A program made the translations under genes and the position numbers. The notes beneath the pieces are model-generated. The model had not been told where the DNA came from, ran no database searches, and was given only the letters and a program-made list of their open reading frames with translations. From positions 296,230 through 360,229 of the forward strand of contig NZ_LGED01000001.1 in assembly GCF_001280085.1 (NCBI RefSeq): a DNA stretch of 64,000 nucleotides. The letters are read 5' to 3'. Of this stretch, positions 8,134 through 16,794 are shown one piece after another (within the stretch, counting starts at the first letter, position 1; the number at the start of each line of letters is the position of its first letter). The DNA comes from Saccharothrix sp. NRRL B-16348. Lineage in GTDB: Bacteria > Actinomycetota > Actinomycetes > Mycobacteriales > Pseudonocardiaceae.

Positions 8134-9018
8134 ATGGGGTACGCGGTGGTCGACGTGGAGACGACCGGGTTCTCCGCGCACGGTTCGGATCGGGTGGTCG
8201 AGGTGGCCGTCGTCGGGCTGGACGACGCGGGCCGGGTCACCGACGAGTGGTGCACCCTGCTCAACCCACGGCGCGACCTCGGGCCGCAGCACGTGCACCG
8301 GATCCGCGCGGCCGACGTGTGGCACGCGCCGACGTTCGCGCAGGCCGCCGGCGCGCTGGCGGCACGTCTCGCCGAACGGGTCGTGGTCGCGCACAACCTG
8401 TCGTTCGACGCCCGGTTCCTGACCGCCGAGTTCGCCCGCGCCGGGGTGGACCTGCCGGTGACGGGCCTGTGCACGATGCGCCTGGCCGACCGGTACCTGC
8501 CGAACCGGGTCGGGCGGTCGTTGGCGGCGTGCTGCGAGGCGGCCGGTGTGGTGCTCGACTCGGCGCACTCCGCGCTGCACGACGCCCGCGCCACGGCCGC
8601 GTTGTTCGCCCACTACCTGCGGTTCGGCGTGCCGGCGGCCGAGCCCGTGCCGCGCGTGCCGCTGCCGGACGACGTGGTGGAGGTGCGGCGGGGCACGGCC
8701 GCGCCGGTGTCGCGCCGGCCGGAACTGGTGACGTTGGTGCGCGGCGACCGGGTGGTGTTCACGGGCCAGATGCACGCGCCGCGCGAGGAGTGGGTCGACC
8801 TGGCCGCGTCGGCCGGGCTGGTGAGCCAGGGGCACGTGACCAAGGCGACCCGCGTCGTCGTGGCCGCCGACCCGTTCACGCTGTCGAGCAAGGCGCGACG
8901 GGCGCGGGCGTACCGGGTGCCGATCGTGTCCGAGGAGGACTTCGCCGGGATGCTCGGCCTGCTGGGTGTTACAGCGCCGGACAAAGATCACCGGACCGGG
9001 TGGCGTCGGGACTATTGA
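8134..9018 (+). CDS. DEDDh 3'-5' exonuclease (DnaQ/epsilon-like) with C-terminal BRCT domain
   Basis: A 294-residue protein. Residues 1-165 form a DnaQ-type exonuclease with the catalytic set visible: Asp7 and Glu9 (VVDVETTG), Asp92 (HNLSFDARF), and His145 with Asp150 (HSALHDARAT). Residues about 200-274 (LVRGDRVVFTGQMHAPREEW to PIVSEEDFAGML) form a BRCT domain, as in DNA ligase and other DNA-damage proteins. The combination suggests a stand-alone proofreading or repair nuclease recruited to DNA, not the replicative epsilon subunit. It probably acts in the cytoplasm on 3' ends. Confidence 0.9.
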   Translation: MGYAVVDVETTGFSAHGSDRVVEVAVVGLDDAGRVTDEWCTLLNPRRDLGPQHVHRIRAADVWHAPTFAQAAGALAARLAERVVVAHNLSFDARFLTAEFARAGVDLPVTGLCTMRLADRYLPNRVGRSLAACCEAAGVVLDSAHSALHDARATAALFAHYLRFGVPAAEPVPRVPLPDDVVEVRRGTAAPVSRRPELVTLVRGDRVVFTGQMHAPREEWVDLAASAGLVSQGHVTKATRVVVAADPFTLSSKARRARAYRVPIVSEEDFAGMLGLLGVTAPDKDHRTGWRRDY

Positions 9019-9084
9019 AAAGCCCGCCGGCCGCGGGGAGGCTCTTCACGGACAGGCCATGCCTCAGCGGAAGGCACGAGTCCT

Positions 9085-9867
9085 ATGAGTACCGTGCAGC
9101 CAACGGCTTCCCGTGCGGTGTGGGACGAGTTCGTCTCGGAACTGCCGGTCGGGGTACTGCTCCAGGACGAGAACGGCGTGGTGCTCGCCGCGAACCCGAT
9201 GGCGTCGTCGCTGCTCGGTGACGCCTGCGCCCGCGACGACTCCGGGGCGCCGCTGCCCAGTTGCGCCGACCTGGCCGCGCAGGTGCTGCGCACCGGATCA
9301 CCGCTGACCATCCCGATGATGCTGCCGCACGCCCAGGTGTGGGCCGAGTACTACCCGATCGGGGTGCGCGGTCAGGTGTTGGTGCTGCTGCGGCCGGTGC
9401 AGGCGGACGTGCCGCACAGCGCCGGCCTGCTCGACGCGCTGACCGGGCTGCCGGGGCGGGCGCTGCTGCTCGACCGGCTGGACCAGGCGTTGATCCGGGC
9501 ACGCACCCAGGGCACGTTGGCGTCCCTGGTGCTGGCGGACGTGCACCGGATGGCGGCGGTGAACGCGGCCCACGGCTTCCGGCGCGGCGACGAGTTGCTG
9601 GCCGTGCTGGCGAAACGGCTGCGGCAGGGTTTACGGGCCGACTACACGGTGGCGCGGTACGGCGGCGACTCGTTCGCCGTGGTCGCGGAGCACCCGAACG
9701 GCAGCGGCGAGGCGGTCGCGGCACGGGTGCGCGAGCTGGCCGGGCGCGCGGTGCGGCTCGGCGGCGAACGCGTGCGCACCGGCGTGCGGGTGTGCTGGGT
9801 GACCAGCGACGGCGAAGCGCCGCTGCACTCCGTGATCGCGCACGTCGAGGAACGCCTGCGCCACTGA
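9085..9867 (+). CDS. PAS-GGDEF protein with degenerate (probably inactive) cyclase site
   Basis: A 260-residue protein. The first 100 residues form a PAS-like sensor (VLLQDENGVVLAANPMASSLLGD). Residues 115-260 form a GGDEF fold starting at LDALTGLPGR. The signature is GGDSF (193-197) instead of GGDEF, and the metal/substrate segment reads ADVHRMAAVNAAHG instead of the usual DxDxFKxxND. Catalytic Glu and Asp are therefore missing, so synthesis of c-di-GMP is unlikely; a ligand-binding or partner-binding role is more likely. GGAAGG precedes the ATG. A strong hairpin follows the gene. Confidence 0.85.
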   Translation: MSTVQPTASRAVWDEFVSELPVGVLLQDENGVVLAANPMASSLLGDACARDDSGAPLPSCADLAAQVLRTGSPLTIPMMLPHAQVWAEYYPIGVRGQVLVLLRPVQADVPHSAGLLDALTGLPGRALLLDRLDQALIRARTQGTLASLVLADVHRMAAVNAAHGFRRGDELLAVLAKRLRQGLRADYTVARYGGDSFAVVAEHPNGSGEAVAARVRELAGRAVRLGGERVRTGVRVCWVTSDGEAPLHSVIAHVEERLRH

Positions 9868-9887
9868 GTTGCCCAGCCCCGCGACGA

Positions 9888-9925
9888 GACCGGGCCCCTG
9901 GTACTGAGGTGCCAGGGGCCCGGTC
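9888..9925. terminator. Strong bidirectional hairpin between convergent genes
   Basis: A perfect 14-base inverted repeat (GACCGGGCCCCTGG and its complement) with a 10-base loop lies in the 80-base gap between the convergent GGDEF and repeat-protein genes. It probably terminates both. Confidence 0.85.
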
Positions 9926-9947
9926 GCGGGGGGTGTCGAGCGGCGGA

Positions 9948-12900
9948 TCAGATCCGCGGCATCACGGCGGTGTCCTCAAGCGGGTTGAACACGCTGCGCG
10001 CGTCGATGCCCGCCAGGGCCGGCGCCTGGGCCTCGGTGAACTGCGTCGGACCGGCGCCACCCTGCACCGGGTTGACGTTCAGACCGCTCAGCGACAGCGG
10101 CGGCACCATCGGGGACTCGGTGCGGGGCTGCGCCACACCGGGCACGGGCAGCACGAACGGCAGCCCGGCCGGCGCCGCGATCGGCAGCGACGACACGGCG
10201 CGACCGCCCGGGACGAGACCGGCGAGCACGTCGTGCACCGGCAGGCTCTCCACGGCCGGGATGCCCTGCGTCACGGCGAGGTCGTCGACCAGCGGCAGGC
10301 TGCCGCCGAACGAGCGCTCGGCCGACTCGGCCGTCACCGAACGGGTCAGCAGACCCGCGAGGGGCACCGTGCGGAGGGCGGCGCGGGTCGCCTCGGCGAT
10401 CGGCGGCAGCCCGTGGCGGAGCACCTGGTCGATGTTGCCGATGCGCGGCATCTGCTGGGTCGGCAGCTCGGCCTTCGACAGCGCGGTCAGGGGCGCGGTG
10501 GCCTCCGGCAGCTCGGCCTTCGACAGCGCGGCGATCGGCGCGGTCGCCTCCGCCAGCTCCGGCTTGGGCAGCTCCGGCTTCGGCGCATCCAGCTCGGGCG
10601 CCTCCAACTCCGGCGCTTCCGGCTTCGGGACCGACCTGGCCAGCAGGTCGCTGCCCGGCAGTTCGACCTGGTGCAGGCGGTCGATCGGCAGGCCGCGCAG
10701 GTCGTGGATCCCCGGCAGGGCCACCGGCACGGTGTACTGGGACACGCGGCCGAGCAGGTCCAGGGTCGGCAGCTCGGTGACCCGCAGCAGGCTGTCGAGG
10801 CTCGCCGGGAGCTGGATGCCCCGGCTCGCGTCGGCGACCGGCGCGGCGTCGCCCCGGTCGTCGCCGGTGCGCACGTCGTTGCTGTCGTGCGCGTTCGTGG
10901 TGGCGGTGCCGAGCACGTCCACCGGGATGCCGAACATGCGCGCGAACGCCTCGGTCGGCGCCTCGATGTCGTGCGCGGTGACCGCGCCGCGGCCCTCGGT
11001 GGTGGTCACGCCACCGGACTGGCTCTGCGACCGGCTGGCGGTCGCGGCGTCCGCGAGGCCGGCGACGGTCACGGCGTCACCGTGCACCGACGGCGTGACA
11101 CCGGCGGGCGCGGTGAGCAGGTTGCCCGACCACGCGCTGTCCTCGGCGGAGGTCAGGTGCCGGCCACCGGCGATCAGGCCGGTCCTGTTGTCCGTCCGGG
11201 ACTCGCCGTTGCCGGCGGCGGTGACGGCGTCGCCGAACACCTGCAGCGGGATCGACGGCTGCGCGCCGATGCCGTTGCCCGAGAACGACGCGTCGTCGCC
11301 GGAGGTCTGCACGTCGCCGCCGGAGTGCGAGCCGAACTGGTTGCGGCTCTCCGACTCGACGTTGCTGCCCGCGCCGATCGCGCTGCCGAACACCTGCGGC
11401 GAGGACGCCTCGGGCAGCGACAGCACGTTGCCCGACAGCGAGCCCTCGTCGCCGGTGGTGGTGGCGGCGCCGCCGGAGCGGGAGTCGAGCTTGCTGTCGG
11501 TCTCCGACGAGCCGTTGCCGACCGCGACCGCGGAGTCGCCGAAGACCTGCGCCGGGTTCGAGGTGGGTACGTGCACGATGTTGCCCGAGGCGGAGCCGTG
11601 CTTGCCGTTGGCCTTCGGCGGGTTGCCGAGGTCGATCTCGGTGTCGCTGTCGGTCTTCGACGTCGGGTTGGCGACCGCGCCGCCCGAGTTGCCGAACACC
11701 TGGCCGCCGAGGGCGGTCGGTGCGGACACCACGTTGCTGGACACGGTGCCGTTGTCGTCGACGCTGGTCGCGACCCGGCCGGAGCGCACGGTCTTGTTCT
11801 CGGTGGCCCTGCCGGTGGGCGTGCCCGCCGCGCCGAAGCCGTTGCCGAACGCCTCGGCGGGCGCGCCGAGCGGCACCTGGCCGACGTTGCCGGAGCCGAC
11901 CGCGTCGTTGCCGGTCGTGCCGTTGTAGCCGCCGGAGTCCGCGACGACGTCGTTGCCGCACTCGGCGTCGGCGATGCCGCCGCCGGTCAGGCCGTTGCCG
12001 CACAGGTCGGCCGCGCCGGCGGGCGGCAGGTTCGCCGAGTTCGCCGACAGCACGGACCGGTCGCCGTTGGTGTAGGTGTCGCCGCCGGAGACCGCGGTGG
12101 CCTCGTTCGCGTGCCGGGCCGAGCCGGTGCCCACGCCGGACAGCGCGTTGCCCGCGCCGGAGACCGGCAGGGCGACGGGCGCGTCGACGAAGGTGCCGGA
12201 CAGCACCGAGTCCTGGCCGGCGGTGAAGCTGTTGCCGCCGGCTTCGGCGTCGTGCGCCATCGCGTTGGAGACCTGCGCGTTGCCGCCGCCCGCCAGGGCG
12301 TTGTCGCCCGCGGCGACGGGACCGGCGAACGCGGGCTGGACCACGTTGCCCGAGAGCGTGCCGTCGTTGCCGGAGGTGGCCGTCCACATCGGGAGGTCGG
12401 TCCGGTCGCGCTGGGTGGTGCCTGCGTCCGAGGACGCCCGGTTCTCGCTGGCGGTGTCCGCGTTGCCCGCGGCGCCGACGCCGTTGCCGGTGACCGCGAC
12501 GACCGGCGCGAGCGGCACGCCGAGGACGTTGCCGCCGCCGGAGCTGCGGTCGCCGGTGGTGGTCAGCGAGCCGACGGCCTGCGCGTCGTTCGCCGACGTG
12601 GCCCGGCTGTAGGAGTTGCCGCCGGCGGCGACCGCGTTGTTGGTCACCTGCGCGGGCAGCGCGCCCTGGACGGCGGCGATGTTGCCCGACAGCGAGCCGT
12701 CCTCGCCCGAGGTCCGGACCCGGTCGCCCGCGGTCGCCCGCTGGTAGGACGCGGCGCGCGACTCGGCGTTGGCCAGGGCGGCGATCGCGTTGCCGTTGAC
12801 CTGGGGTGAGACGGCGGCGGCGGCGTGCGCCACGTTGCCGGCCAGGGTGCCGCGGGAGCCGTCGGCGTTGATCTCGCCCGCGCTGCTGGCCGACTGGACG

Positions 12901-13322
12901 CACACGCCGTCGGTGTAGGCGTCGCCGCCGGCCGCGATCGCGTTGCCGCAGACGCTGACCGGCACGACGACGTCGGCGTCGGCGGTGTTGCCGCGGGTCA
13001 GACCCGCGCCGTCGACGCCCGCCGCCCGCTCCTGCGCGTTGCGGACCAGGGGGTTGGCCGGGACGGCGATGTCGCGGACGGGCAGGTCGGCCGCGCCGGG
13101 CGTGCCGAACTCCTGGTGGATGGACGGCAGGTCGTGGTTGCCGACCAGGGTGCCCAGGTTGTTGTGGTCGACGTCGACCGGCACGCGCACCTTGGCGTCG
13201 AGCGGATTCGGTTTCGCGTCGGGGTTGACGTTCTCCTGGGCTGAAGCGATGCCCGTACCGAGCATCAGCAAACCACCCGTGACAAGTGCGGTCTGGAGAC
13301 CGCGCTTGGCCCAGGTTTGCAT
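9948..13322 (-). CDS. Large secreted chaplin-like tandem-repeat protein
   Basis: A 1124-residue exported protein. ATG 13322 follows AAGGAG by 6 bases, and residues 1-28 are a clear signal peptide (KRGLQTALVTGGLLMLGTGIASA, cut before QEN). Residues about 108-830 are some 14 tandem units of about 50 residues, each built as (G/S)xLSGNxxxxPxxxPxQVxGNAxxAxGNA followed by a polar Ser/Thr/Asp-rich half. The first unit has PVSVCGNAIAAGGDA with two Cys, close to the chaplin motif of aerial hyphae proteins. Residues 830-1124 are Leu/Pro-rich with short repeats (KPELPKPEL, ALSKAELPEATAP). No sortase motif or C-terminal anchor is visible. A hydrophobic or amyloid-like surface role is inferred. It sits downstream of another secreted protein on the same strand. 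Confidence 0.9.
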   Translation of the reverse strand: MQTWAKRGLQTALVTGGLLMLGTGIASAQENVNPDAKPNPLDAKVRVPVDVDHNNLGTLVGNHDLPSIHQEFGTPGAADLPVRDIAVPANPLVRNAQERAAGVDGAGLTRGNTADADVVVPVSVCGNAIAAGGDAYTDGVCVQSASSAGEINADGSRGTLAGNVAHAAAAVSPQVNGNAIAALANAESRAASYQRATAGDRVRTSGEDGSLSGNIAAVQGALPAQVTNNAVAAGGNSYSRATSANDAQAVGSLTTTGDRSSGGGNVLGVPLAPVVAVTGNGVGAAGNADTASENRASSDAGTTQRDRTDLPMWTATSGNDGTLSGNVVQPAFAGPVAAGDNALAGGGNAQVSNAMAHDAEAGGNSFTAGQDSVLSGTFVDAPVALPVSGAGNALSGVGTGSARHANEATAVSGGDTYTNGDRSVLSANSANLPPAGAADLCGNGLTGGGIADAECGNDVVADSGGYNGTTGNDAVGSGNVGQVPLGAPAEAFGNGFGAAGTPTGRATENKTVRSGRVATSVDDNGTVSSNVVSAPTALGGQVFGNSGGAVANPTSKTDSDTEIDLGNPPKANGKHGSASGNIVHVPTSNPAQVFGDSAVAVGNGSSETDSKLDSRSGGAATTTGDEGSLSGNVLSLPEASSPQVFGSAIGAGSNVESESRNQFGSHSGGDVQTSGDDASFSGNGIGAQPSIPLQVFGDAVTAAGNGESRTDNRTGLIAGGRHLTSAEDSAWSGNLLTAPAGVTPSVHGDAVTVAGLADAATASRSQSQSGGVTTTEGRGAVTAHDIEAPTEAFARMFGIPVDVLGTATTNAHDSNDVRTGDDRGDAAPVADASRGIQLPASLDSLLRVTELPTLDLLGRVSQYTVPVALPGIHDLRGLPIDRLHQVELPGSDLLARSVPKPEAPELEAPELDAPKPELPKPELAEATAPIAALSKAELPEATAPLTALSKAELPTQQMPRIGNIDQVLRHGLPPIAEATRAALRTVPLAGLLTRSVTAESAERSFGGSLPLVDDLAVTQGIPAVESLPVHDVLAGLVPGGRAVSSLPIAAPAGLPFVLPVPGVAQPRTESPMVPPLSLSGLNVNPVQGGAGPTQFTEAQAPALAGIDARSVFNPLEDTAVMPRI
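10838..13001 (-). repeat. About 14 tandem coding repeats of roughly 153 bp (chaplin-like units)
   Basis: The DNA encoding residues about 108-830 of the secreted protein is a degenerate tandem array. Each unit carries an SGN-type box, a PxQVxGNA box and an (A/S)GxTxGD linker. Units near the centre (TSNPAQVFGDSAVAVGNG, ASSPQVFGSAIGAGSN, SIPLQVFGDAVTAAGNG) are most alike. Divergence at the DNA level shows the array is old, not a recent expansion. Confidence 0.85.
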
Positions 13323-13515
13323 GGGTTCTCCTTCTTCTGTCCCTTGCGGGAGGTGAGGGGTGGCCGGACGCGGCGACCGCGTCGGAGAGGACGACCACCC
13401 GGGTCTTCTCGAGGGGGAGCGCGGCATCTCGACCGGTGTGGGAGCGCACGCGAGCGGCGCGACGGTCGAGTACCGGGTCAGCTCGTCGAGAGCTGCCGCG
13501 GACCGCGCGCTGTGG

Positions 13516-14313
13516 TCAGTCGGGCGTGATGCCGGGCTGCTTGCCCGGCGTCACGGTGTTCCGCTCGGTGGCGGGGAACAGAGCCCGGGCCACCGCGGAG
13601 TCGATGCGGTCGGCGGAGACGGCCGTGAACGGGCCGTTGCCGCCGCCGGAGGAACCGGAGCCGTCGCCACCGCAGGAGCAGTGGGCCGGCGCGCCGAGCG
13701 GCGCGAACGGCATCGACGGCAGCCCGGACGGGTCTCCCGGCAGGGAGGACCCGCTTGCGCCGGACAGCGCGGCGACCGGCTGCCGCGGCGCGTCCAGCCA
13801 CATCCGGCTGAGCTTGCCGAACACCCCTTGCACCACCGGGGTGCCGGCGGGAACCGGCACGGCGGTGGCGGCCGGGGTGGTCTCGGTGACGTGCCGCGTC
13901 ACGGCGCCGCCGACGACCACGTCGACGGGCGCCTCCTCGGACGCGCGGTGCTGGAACCAGTCGCGCACGCCTCCGACGGCGCCGCGGAGGTCCTCCGCGA
14001 CCCGACGCAGGTCGGGCGGGCTCGGCTCGGGCACCCGCGGGGTGCTCAGCGCCGTGTCGAGGTCGTGCACGGCCCGGCCGACCGGGGCCAACGCGGCCTC
14101 GACCGAGCCTTCCGCCGCACGGGGCGGCAGCGTGTCGTGCGCGACCTCGGTGACCGGGTCGACCACCGGGATCTGCGCCGACGCCGCGGTCGCGGACAGC
14201 GCCCAGGCCGCGGCGGTGCCGGCCAGCGTGCCGCCGACGACCAGCAGGGCGCGGGAGAGCAGCCGCCGAACGCGGCCCGCCCCCGTTCCCACTCGCTGGT
14301 CAACGCACGACAT
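13516..14313 (-). CDS. Secreted hypothetical protein with Cys-Ser-Cys-Gly-rich segment
   Basis: A 265-residue exported protein. The start ATG 14313 has GGAGG 8 bases upstream. A hydrophobic segment at about residues 20-47 (LLVVGGTLAGTAAAWALSATAASA) ends in a signal-peptidase-like ASA before QIP. A helical central part includes DLRRVAEDLRGAVGGVRDWFQH. Near the C-terminus is APAHCSCGGDGSGSSGGGNG, two Cys in a Gly/Ser-rich loop that may cross-link or be surface exposed. It lies 193 bases upstream of the chaplin-like protein on the same strand, which suggests a shared role at the cell surface. I do not recognise a named family. Confidence 0.8.
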   Translation of the reverse strand: MSCVDQRVGTGAGRVRRLLSRALLVVGGTLAGTAAAWALSATAASAQIPVVDPVTEVAHDTLPPRAAEGSVEAALAPVGRAVHDLDTALSTPRVPEPSPPDLRRVAEDLRGAVGGVRDWFQHRASEEAPVDVVVGGAVTRHVTETTPAATAVPVPAGTPVVQGVFGKLSRMWLDAPRQPVAALSGASGSSLPGDPSGLPSMPFAPLGAPAHCSCGGDGSGSSGGGNGPFTAVSADRIDSAVARALFPATERNTVTPGKQPGITPD

Positions 14314-14482
14314 CGCTGGAACCTCCGCCGAAGAGCACTGGGATTCGCCGGCGACGTGATCGAGGTGATCAAGCCGACGACGTGAGAGTGCCAGCCCGCG
14401 AGGTGCGGGCGCACTCCATCCACACCTGGTTCGCCGGATCGTGTGACGAACACTCTGTGCCTTCGGCCGTGACGGTGGGTGA

Positions 14483-16663
14483 TCAGACGCGCTTGAGCAC
14501 CCTGGCCGCGCCGGCGGCGGCCGTGGACGCCAGGATCCAGCCGACCGCGATCAACGTGCTGGAGATCCACTGCGAGGCGCCGCTGAACTTCCACTTGCCG
14601 TCCTGGCCGAGGTCGACGATCGGGATCAGCAGGTCCATCGACAGCAGCCAGGCGTTCCAGGACGGCGACTCGTCCTCGTTGAGCTTCGGCATCTCGTGGC
14701 CCAGGAACCAGCCCGTGCCGAGCAGCCAGAACGCGGTCAGCCAGGCGATCGCGAGCCACGGCCGGTAGCCGTAGCCGACCGTCCAGCGCTGCAGGAACCC
14801 CCAGACCCGGCCCGCGACGCCCAGCTCGGAGTAGCGCCGGTGCTGCTTCTCCAGCTGCACGAGCTGCGCCAGCTCCTCCTCGCCGCCGTCGCGGTACACC
14901 GCGGCCAGCTGCTCGTACGGGCCGGGCGCGAAGTCCGGCTGCACCTCGCGCAGCCAGCGCAGCCGGGTGCGCACGTCGACGTGCGGCGTGGACGAGATCG
15001 AGCGGAACGTGAAGTCCTCCACGTCGACGCCGCCGGTGGCGGACCACAGGCCCGGCCCGTCCATCACGGTCGCCGCGCTCACCCTGGTCAGCACCACCCG
15101 GCCGACCGGGACCCGGTCCTCGGACAACCGCACCACGAGCTGGCCCACCGCGAGCCCGTAGGCGTTGAGCGCGATGTCGCTGCCCGGCCCGCCCAGCCGG
15201 GCGCCGGCGAACGTGGCCATCTTGCCGACCTCGGCCAGCCGCAGCCGCACGCCGCCCGCGGCGGTGAAGCCGTGGCTGCACAGGAGGTCCTTGCCGATGG
15301 TGGCCACGCGGGCGTCCAGCGACGGCTTGACCGTGCCGTCCGGGCGGCGGCGGGGCGCGAGCAGGGACGCGCCGGAGCAGTCCAGGGTGGAGCCGATCGC
15401 GGCGTTCTGCAGGCGCAGCGAGCCCCGGGCGCGCAGGTCGCGGAGGAACAGCGTGCCGCCGACGCGGAGCCGGTCGGCGAACAGCACGTCGAGGCCGGGC
15501 CCGTGCAGGTGCGCGCCGGAGAGGGACGCGCTGCCCCGGACGTACGCGTCGACCAGGCGCACCTGCCCGTACGCCCGCAACGCGCCTTCCCGCTCGCCGT
15601 CGCTGTTGCGCGTCCCCCGCGCTTCGAGGTCGCCGCGCACCTGGATGCCGTCCGCGTGCAGGGCGACCGGGATGCGCTGGACGACCTCGCCCGTGTGGTC
15701 CGCCGGCTCCTCCACCACGTCGCGGCGGCCGATCACCGCGCCGGACAGCCGCAGGTAGCCGCCGATCTCGGCGTTGGGCAGGCGCACCGTGCCCGAGGAG
15801 GTGAAGCCGTCGTCCAGCTCGACGTTGCCCTCCACCCGCATGCGGTCGGCGACGAGCGCGGCGGCCTCGTCGGCGGTGCCGCGCGGTATCACCAGGACCG
15901 GGCGGTCGACCACGCTGGCGTGCAGGCGGGCGCCGGAGAACACGACGCTGCCGCCGACCCGCGCGCCGTCGAGCAGGATGCGGCCCTCGGCGGTGAACCG
16001 GCCGCCCTCGGCGTCGCAGAACAGGGTGCCCGCGATGGTGACGCCGGTGGCGTCCAGGGCGTTCTGGCCCGCGTTGAGCAGGCGCGCGCCGCCGAGGTGC
16101 ACGTTGCCGCCGACGTTCGCGCCGCGCAGCCGCACCTCGCCGCCCGCGCGCAGCGCGATGGCCTGCAACGAGCCGGACAGGCGGATGCGCGCGGCGAGCA
16201 GGGCGTGGTCACCGCCCTTGTTCCGCAGCACGGCGCCCGCCAGCCGGAACGTGCCGTCGACCGAGGCGTCGGTCAGGTCGACCACGCCGTCGCTGGTGAA
16301 CCCGGCCTCCAGCACCAGGTCGCTGCCGACGCGCAGGTTGCGGCCCCACAGCCCGGGCACCTTGCAGCCGCGCATCCGCAGGCCCACCAGGCGGGCCATG
16401 CGCAGGTCCGGCGGGCGTTCGAACGAGCAGTCGAGGAAGTCGATCACGTGGTCGACCTGCGCGCCTTCGAGCGCGAAGGAGCCGACGACGTTCGCGCCCG
16501 CCAGTCTCAGCGCGGCGGTCCGCGTGCCGTCGGCGAGCAGCTCCGACAGCAGCTCGCCGCGGACCGTGCGGTCCCGCTTGGGCGTCCTCGGGTCGAACCG
16601 CAGCAGGCGTCCGGCGGCGAACGCGGCGCGGACGGCGTCCTCGACGGTCTCTTCGGCGGTCAC
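14483..16663 (-). CDS. Membrane-anchored beta-helix (bactofilin/pentapeptide-like) repeat protein
   Basis: A 726-residue protein. Most of it is a long series of short beta-strand turns (such as VRLRGANVGGNVHLGGARL, GTLFLRDLRARGSLRLQNAAIGSTLDCSGASLL) spaced by about 20 residues, which predicts a right-handed beta-helix. Near the C-terminus are two transmembrane helices (WLAIAWLTAFWLLGTGWFLG and ISSTLIAVGWILASTAAAG). Streptomyces homologues are often labelled membrane-associated oxidoreductase, but no cofactor motif is visible. GTG 16663 was chosen because the frame upstream of it (to 16735) has about 29 percent A/T at wobble positions, unlike the rest of the gene. Function unknown; a scaffold on the inner face of the membrane is plausible. 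Confidence 0.8.
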   Translation of the reverse strand: MTAEETVEDAVRAAFAAGRLLRFDPRTPKRDRTVRGELLSELLADGTRTAALRLAGANVVGSFALEGAQVDHVIDFLDCSFERPPDLRMARLVGLRMRGCKVPGLWGRNLRVGSDLVLEAGFTSDGVVDLTDASVDGTFRLAGAVLRNKGGDHALLAARIRLSGSLQAIALRAGGEVRLRGANVGGNVHLGGARLLNAGQNALDATGVTIAGTLFCDAEGGRFTAEGRILLDGARVGGSVVFSGARLHASVVDRPVLVIPRGTADEAAALVADRMRVEGNVELDDGFTSSGTVRLPNAEIGGYLRLSGAVIGRRDVVEEPADHTGEVVQRIPVALHADGIQVRGDLEARGTRNSDGEREGALRAYGQVRLVDAYVRGSASLSGAHLHGPGLDVLFADRLRVGGTLFLRDLRARGSLRLQNAAIGSTLDCSGASLLAPRRRPDGTVKPSLDARVATIGKDLLCSHGFTAAGGVRLRLAEVGKMATFAGARLGGPGSDIALNAYGLAVGQLVVRLSEDRVPVGRVVLTRVSAATVMDGPGLWSATGGVDVEDFTFRSISSTPHVDVRTRLRWLREVQPDFAPGPYEQLAAVYRDGGEEELAQLVQLEKQHRRYSELGVAGRVWGFLQRWTVGYGYRPWLAIAWLTAFWLLGTGWFLGHEMPKLNEDESPSWNAWLLSMDLLIPIVDLGQDGKWKFSGASQWISSTLIAVGWILASTAAAGAARVLKRV

Positions 16664-16781
16664 GCCTGCGATCCGATCACCCGGCGCGCCGGTTCCGCCG
16701 GCGTTTGCCGCAATCCGAAACGTGGGGTTCGACATGCCCGCGTCCGTCTCCGACCGGCCCACTCGCGGCGGTGGGGCGGGC

Positions 16782-16787
16782 TACCGT
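16782..16787 (+). promoter_or_regulatory. Leaderless -10 box (TACCGT) of AI-2E transporter gene
   Basis: TACCGT is followed after exactly 7 bases by GTG 16795, with no ribosome binding site. This decides the start codon of the downstream gene over GTG 16786, which lies inside the box. Confidence 0.55.
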
Positions 16788-16794
16788 GATCGGC

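Noticed and set aside
9261..12809. Open frame of more than 1100 codons on the + strand across the repeat-protein gene
   Set aside because: It is an antisense shadow with low-complexity Arg/Gly/Ala content; the minus strand has the signal peptide, ribosome binding site and repeats.
10838..13001. CRISPR-like array
   Set aside because: The repeat period is about 153 bp, repeats are degenerate and fully coding, and no cas genes are present.
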